Shown here piece after piece: positions 63,697 through 64,000 of a stretch of 64,000 bases of DNA (the first letter of the stretch is position 1; each line of letters starts with the position of its first letter). Source of the DNA: Sulfitobacter dubius (GTDB lineage Bacteria; Pseudomonadota; Alphaproteobacteria; Rhodobacterales; Rhodobacteraceae); NCBI RefSeq assembly GCF_900113435.1, contig NZ_FOPG01000001.1, positions 1,459,240 to 1,523,239 of the forward strand, written 5' to 3'. Both the position numbers and the translations under genes were made by a program. The notes below the pieces were generated by a model. The model saw only the letters and a list, made by a program, of their open reading frames with translations. It searched no databases and was not told where the DNA came from.

Positions 63697-64000
63697 TCAG
63701 CGGCGCAGGTAGGCATCCCCGTAGCCCGCGCGGCGCAGTTGGCTAACCGCTGATTGAACCGACCCGCCCGCGATGGGACCGGCCTGAACGCTGTGGTAGG
63801 TCTTGCCGCCCCGCGTCTGCTTGCCAATGCGGGCGGGCAATCCCATGCCTGAAATCTCACGCGCGGCGCGCTGTGCGTTGGCGGGGCTACCAAAGACACC
63901 AACCTGAACGTATCCCGCCTTAGAGGTCGTTTGCGTGGCCGAGGCCGAGCGGCTGGAATAGACCGGCTTGGCCTTAACCGGGCGTGCATCACGATGAACC
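63697..64000 (-). CDS. SPOR-domain protein, partial (C-terminus only)
   Basis: The minus strand is open from the right edge of the window to a TGA at 63697-63699, about 100 codons. It reads a basic Ala/Lys/Ser-rich linker (ARPVKAKPVYSSRSASATQ), then a SPOR domain: GYVQVGVFGSPANAQRAARE and GPIAGGSVQSAVSQLRRAGY, ending DAYLRR. SPOR domains bind denuded peptidoglycan at division sites. The N-terminal part is outside the window, so the full protein (a lytic or carboxypeptidase enzyme, or a scaffold) is unknown. Confidence 0.85.
   Translation of the reverse strand, partial: VHRDARPVKAKPVYSSRSASATQTTSKAGYVQVGVFGSPANAQRAAREISGMGLPARIGKQTRGGKTYHSVQAGPIAGGSVQSAVSQLRRAGYGDAYLRR

Noticed and set aside
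1..64000. CRISPR array, tRNA/rRNA genes, insertion sequence or prophage
   Set aside because: No regularly spaced direct repeats, clover-leaf-like sequence with CCA or TPsiC pattern, transposase or phage structural genes were seen.

Overview
The window is a 64 kb piece of a high-GC alphaproteobacterial chromosome. Gene content and order point to the Roseobacter group of the Rhodobacteraceae, in the neighbourhood of Sulfitobacter. The clues are the complete ruvCAB-ybgC-tolQRAB-pal-cpoB-tilS-ftsH string, the folD/fhs C1 pair, the DUF484-xerC pair, the DUF1127 protein, and the beta-oxidation block with MerR-type regulators. The genus is an inference. No tRNA, rRNA, CRISPR array, insertion sequence or prophage gene was seen, so this is mostly core chromosome with small accessory patches.

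Layout. 1-5.4 kb: metallophosphoesterase pdeM, a hotdog thioesterase, folD, fhs, a MOSC protein and an exported protein of unknown function. 5.6-17.6 kb: a long minus-strand block of cell-envelope and recombination genes (ftsH, tilS, cpoB, pal, tolB, tolA, tolR, tolQ, ybgC, an unknown gene, ruvB, ruvA, ruvC). 17.9-31.1 kb: housekeeping genes (DUF1127 protein, prmA, an MFS carrier, priA, an FSA/TalC-type aldolase, a nitrilase-family amidase, DUF484, xerC, a PACE exporter, meaB, hrpB). 31.1-33.6 kb: an ECF sigma factor with an RskA-type anti-sigma factor, next to a FAS1 (fasciclin) protein and a Tat-exported MsrB. 33.9-38 kb: a plus-strand catabolic cassette of FAD oxidoreductase, HpaI-type aldolase, uronate-dehydrogenase-like enzyme and enolase-superfamily dehydratase. 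38-42.5 kb: glutaryl-CoA dehydrogenase followed by a one-chain E1 alpha-beta 2-oxoacid dehydrogenase, with a divergent LysR regulator. 42.6-49.3 kb: mixed genes (cupredoxin-like protein, VOC protein, 5'-nucleotidase, pyrD, arsC-like, MATE exporter, two thioesterases). 49.4-59.0 kb: two MerR regulators, a LuxR-type regulator, then a fatty-acyl-CoA degradation operon (two acyl-CoA dehydrogenases, GST, thiolase, FadB-type enzyme). 59-64 kb: a sulfotransferase/EamA pair, an acyl-CoA ligase, an unknown membrane protein and the C-terminus of a SPOR protein.

The most unusual non-coding content is a REPIN-like intergenic element of about 150 bp. It is present in two well-preserved copies in opposite orientation and one collapsed copy. 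A second motif family (GGTATTTG...AAGGATGAAGA) occurs as inverted pairs. The most interesting gene modules are the sigma/anti-sigma/fasciclin/MsrB group, which parallels the mycobacterial SigK-RskA-MPT70/83 arrangement, and the gcdH-linked fused E1.

Long ORFs on the strand opposite real genes are numerous because of GC-rich codon use and were left out.
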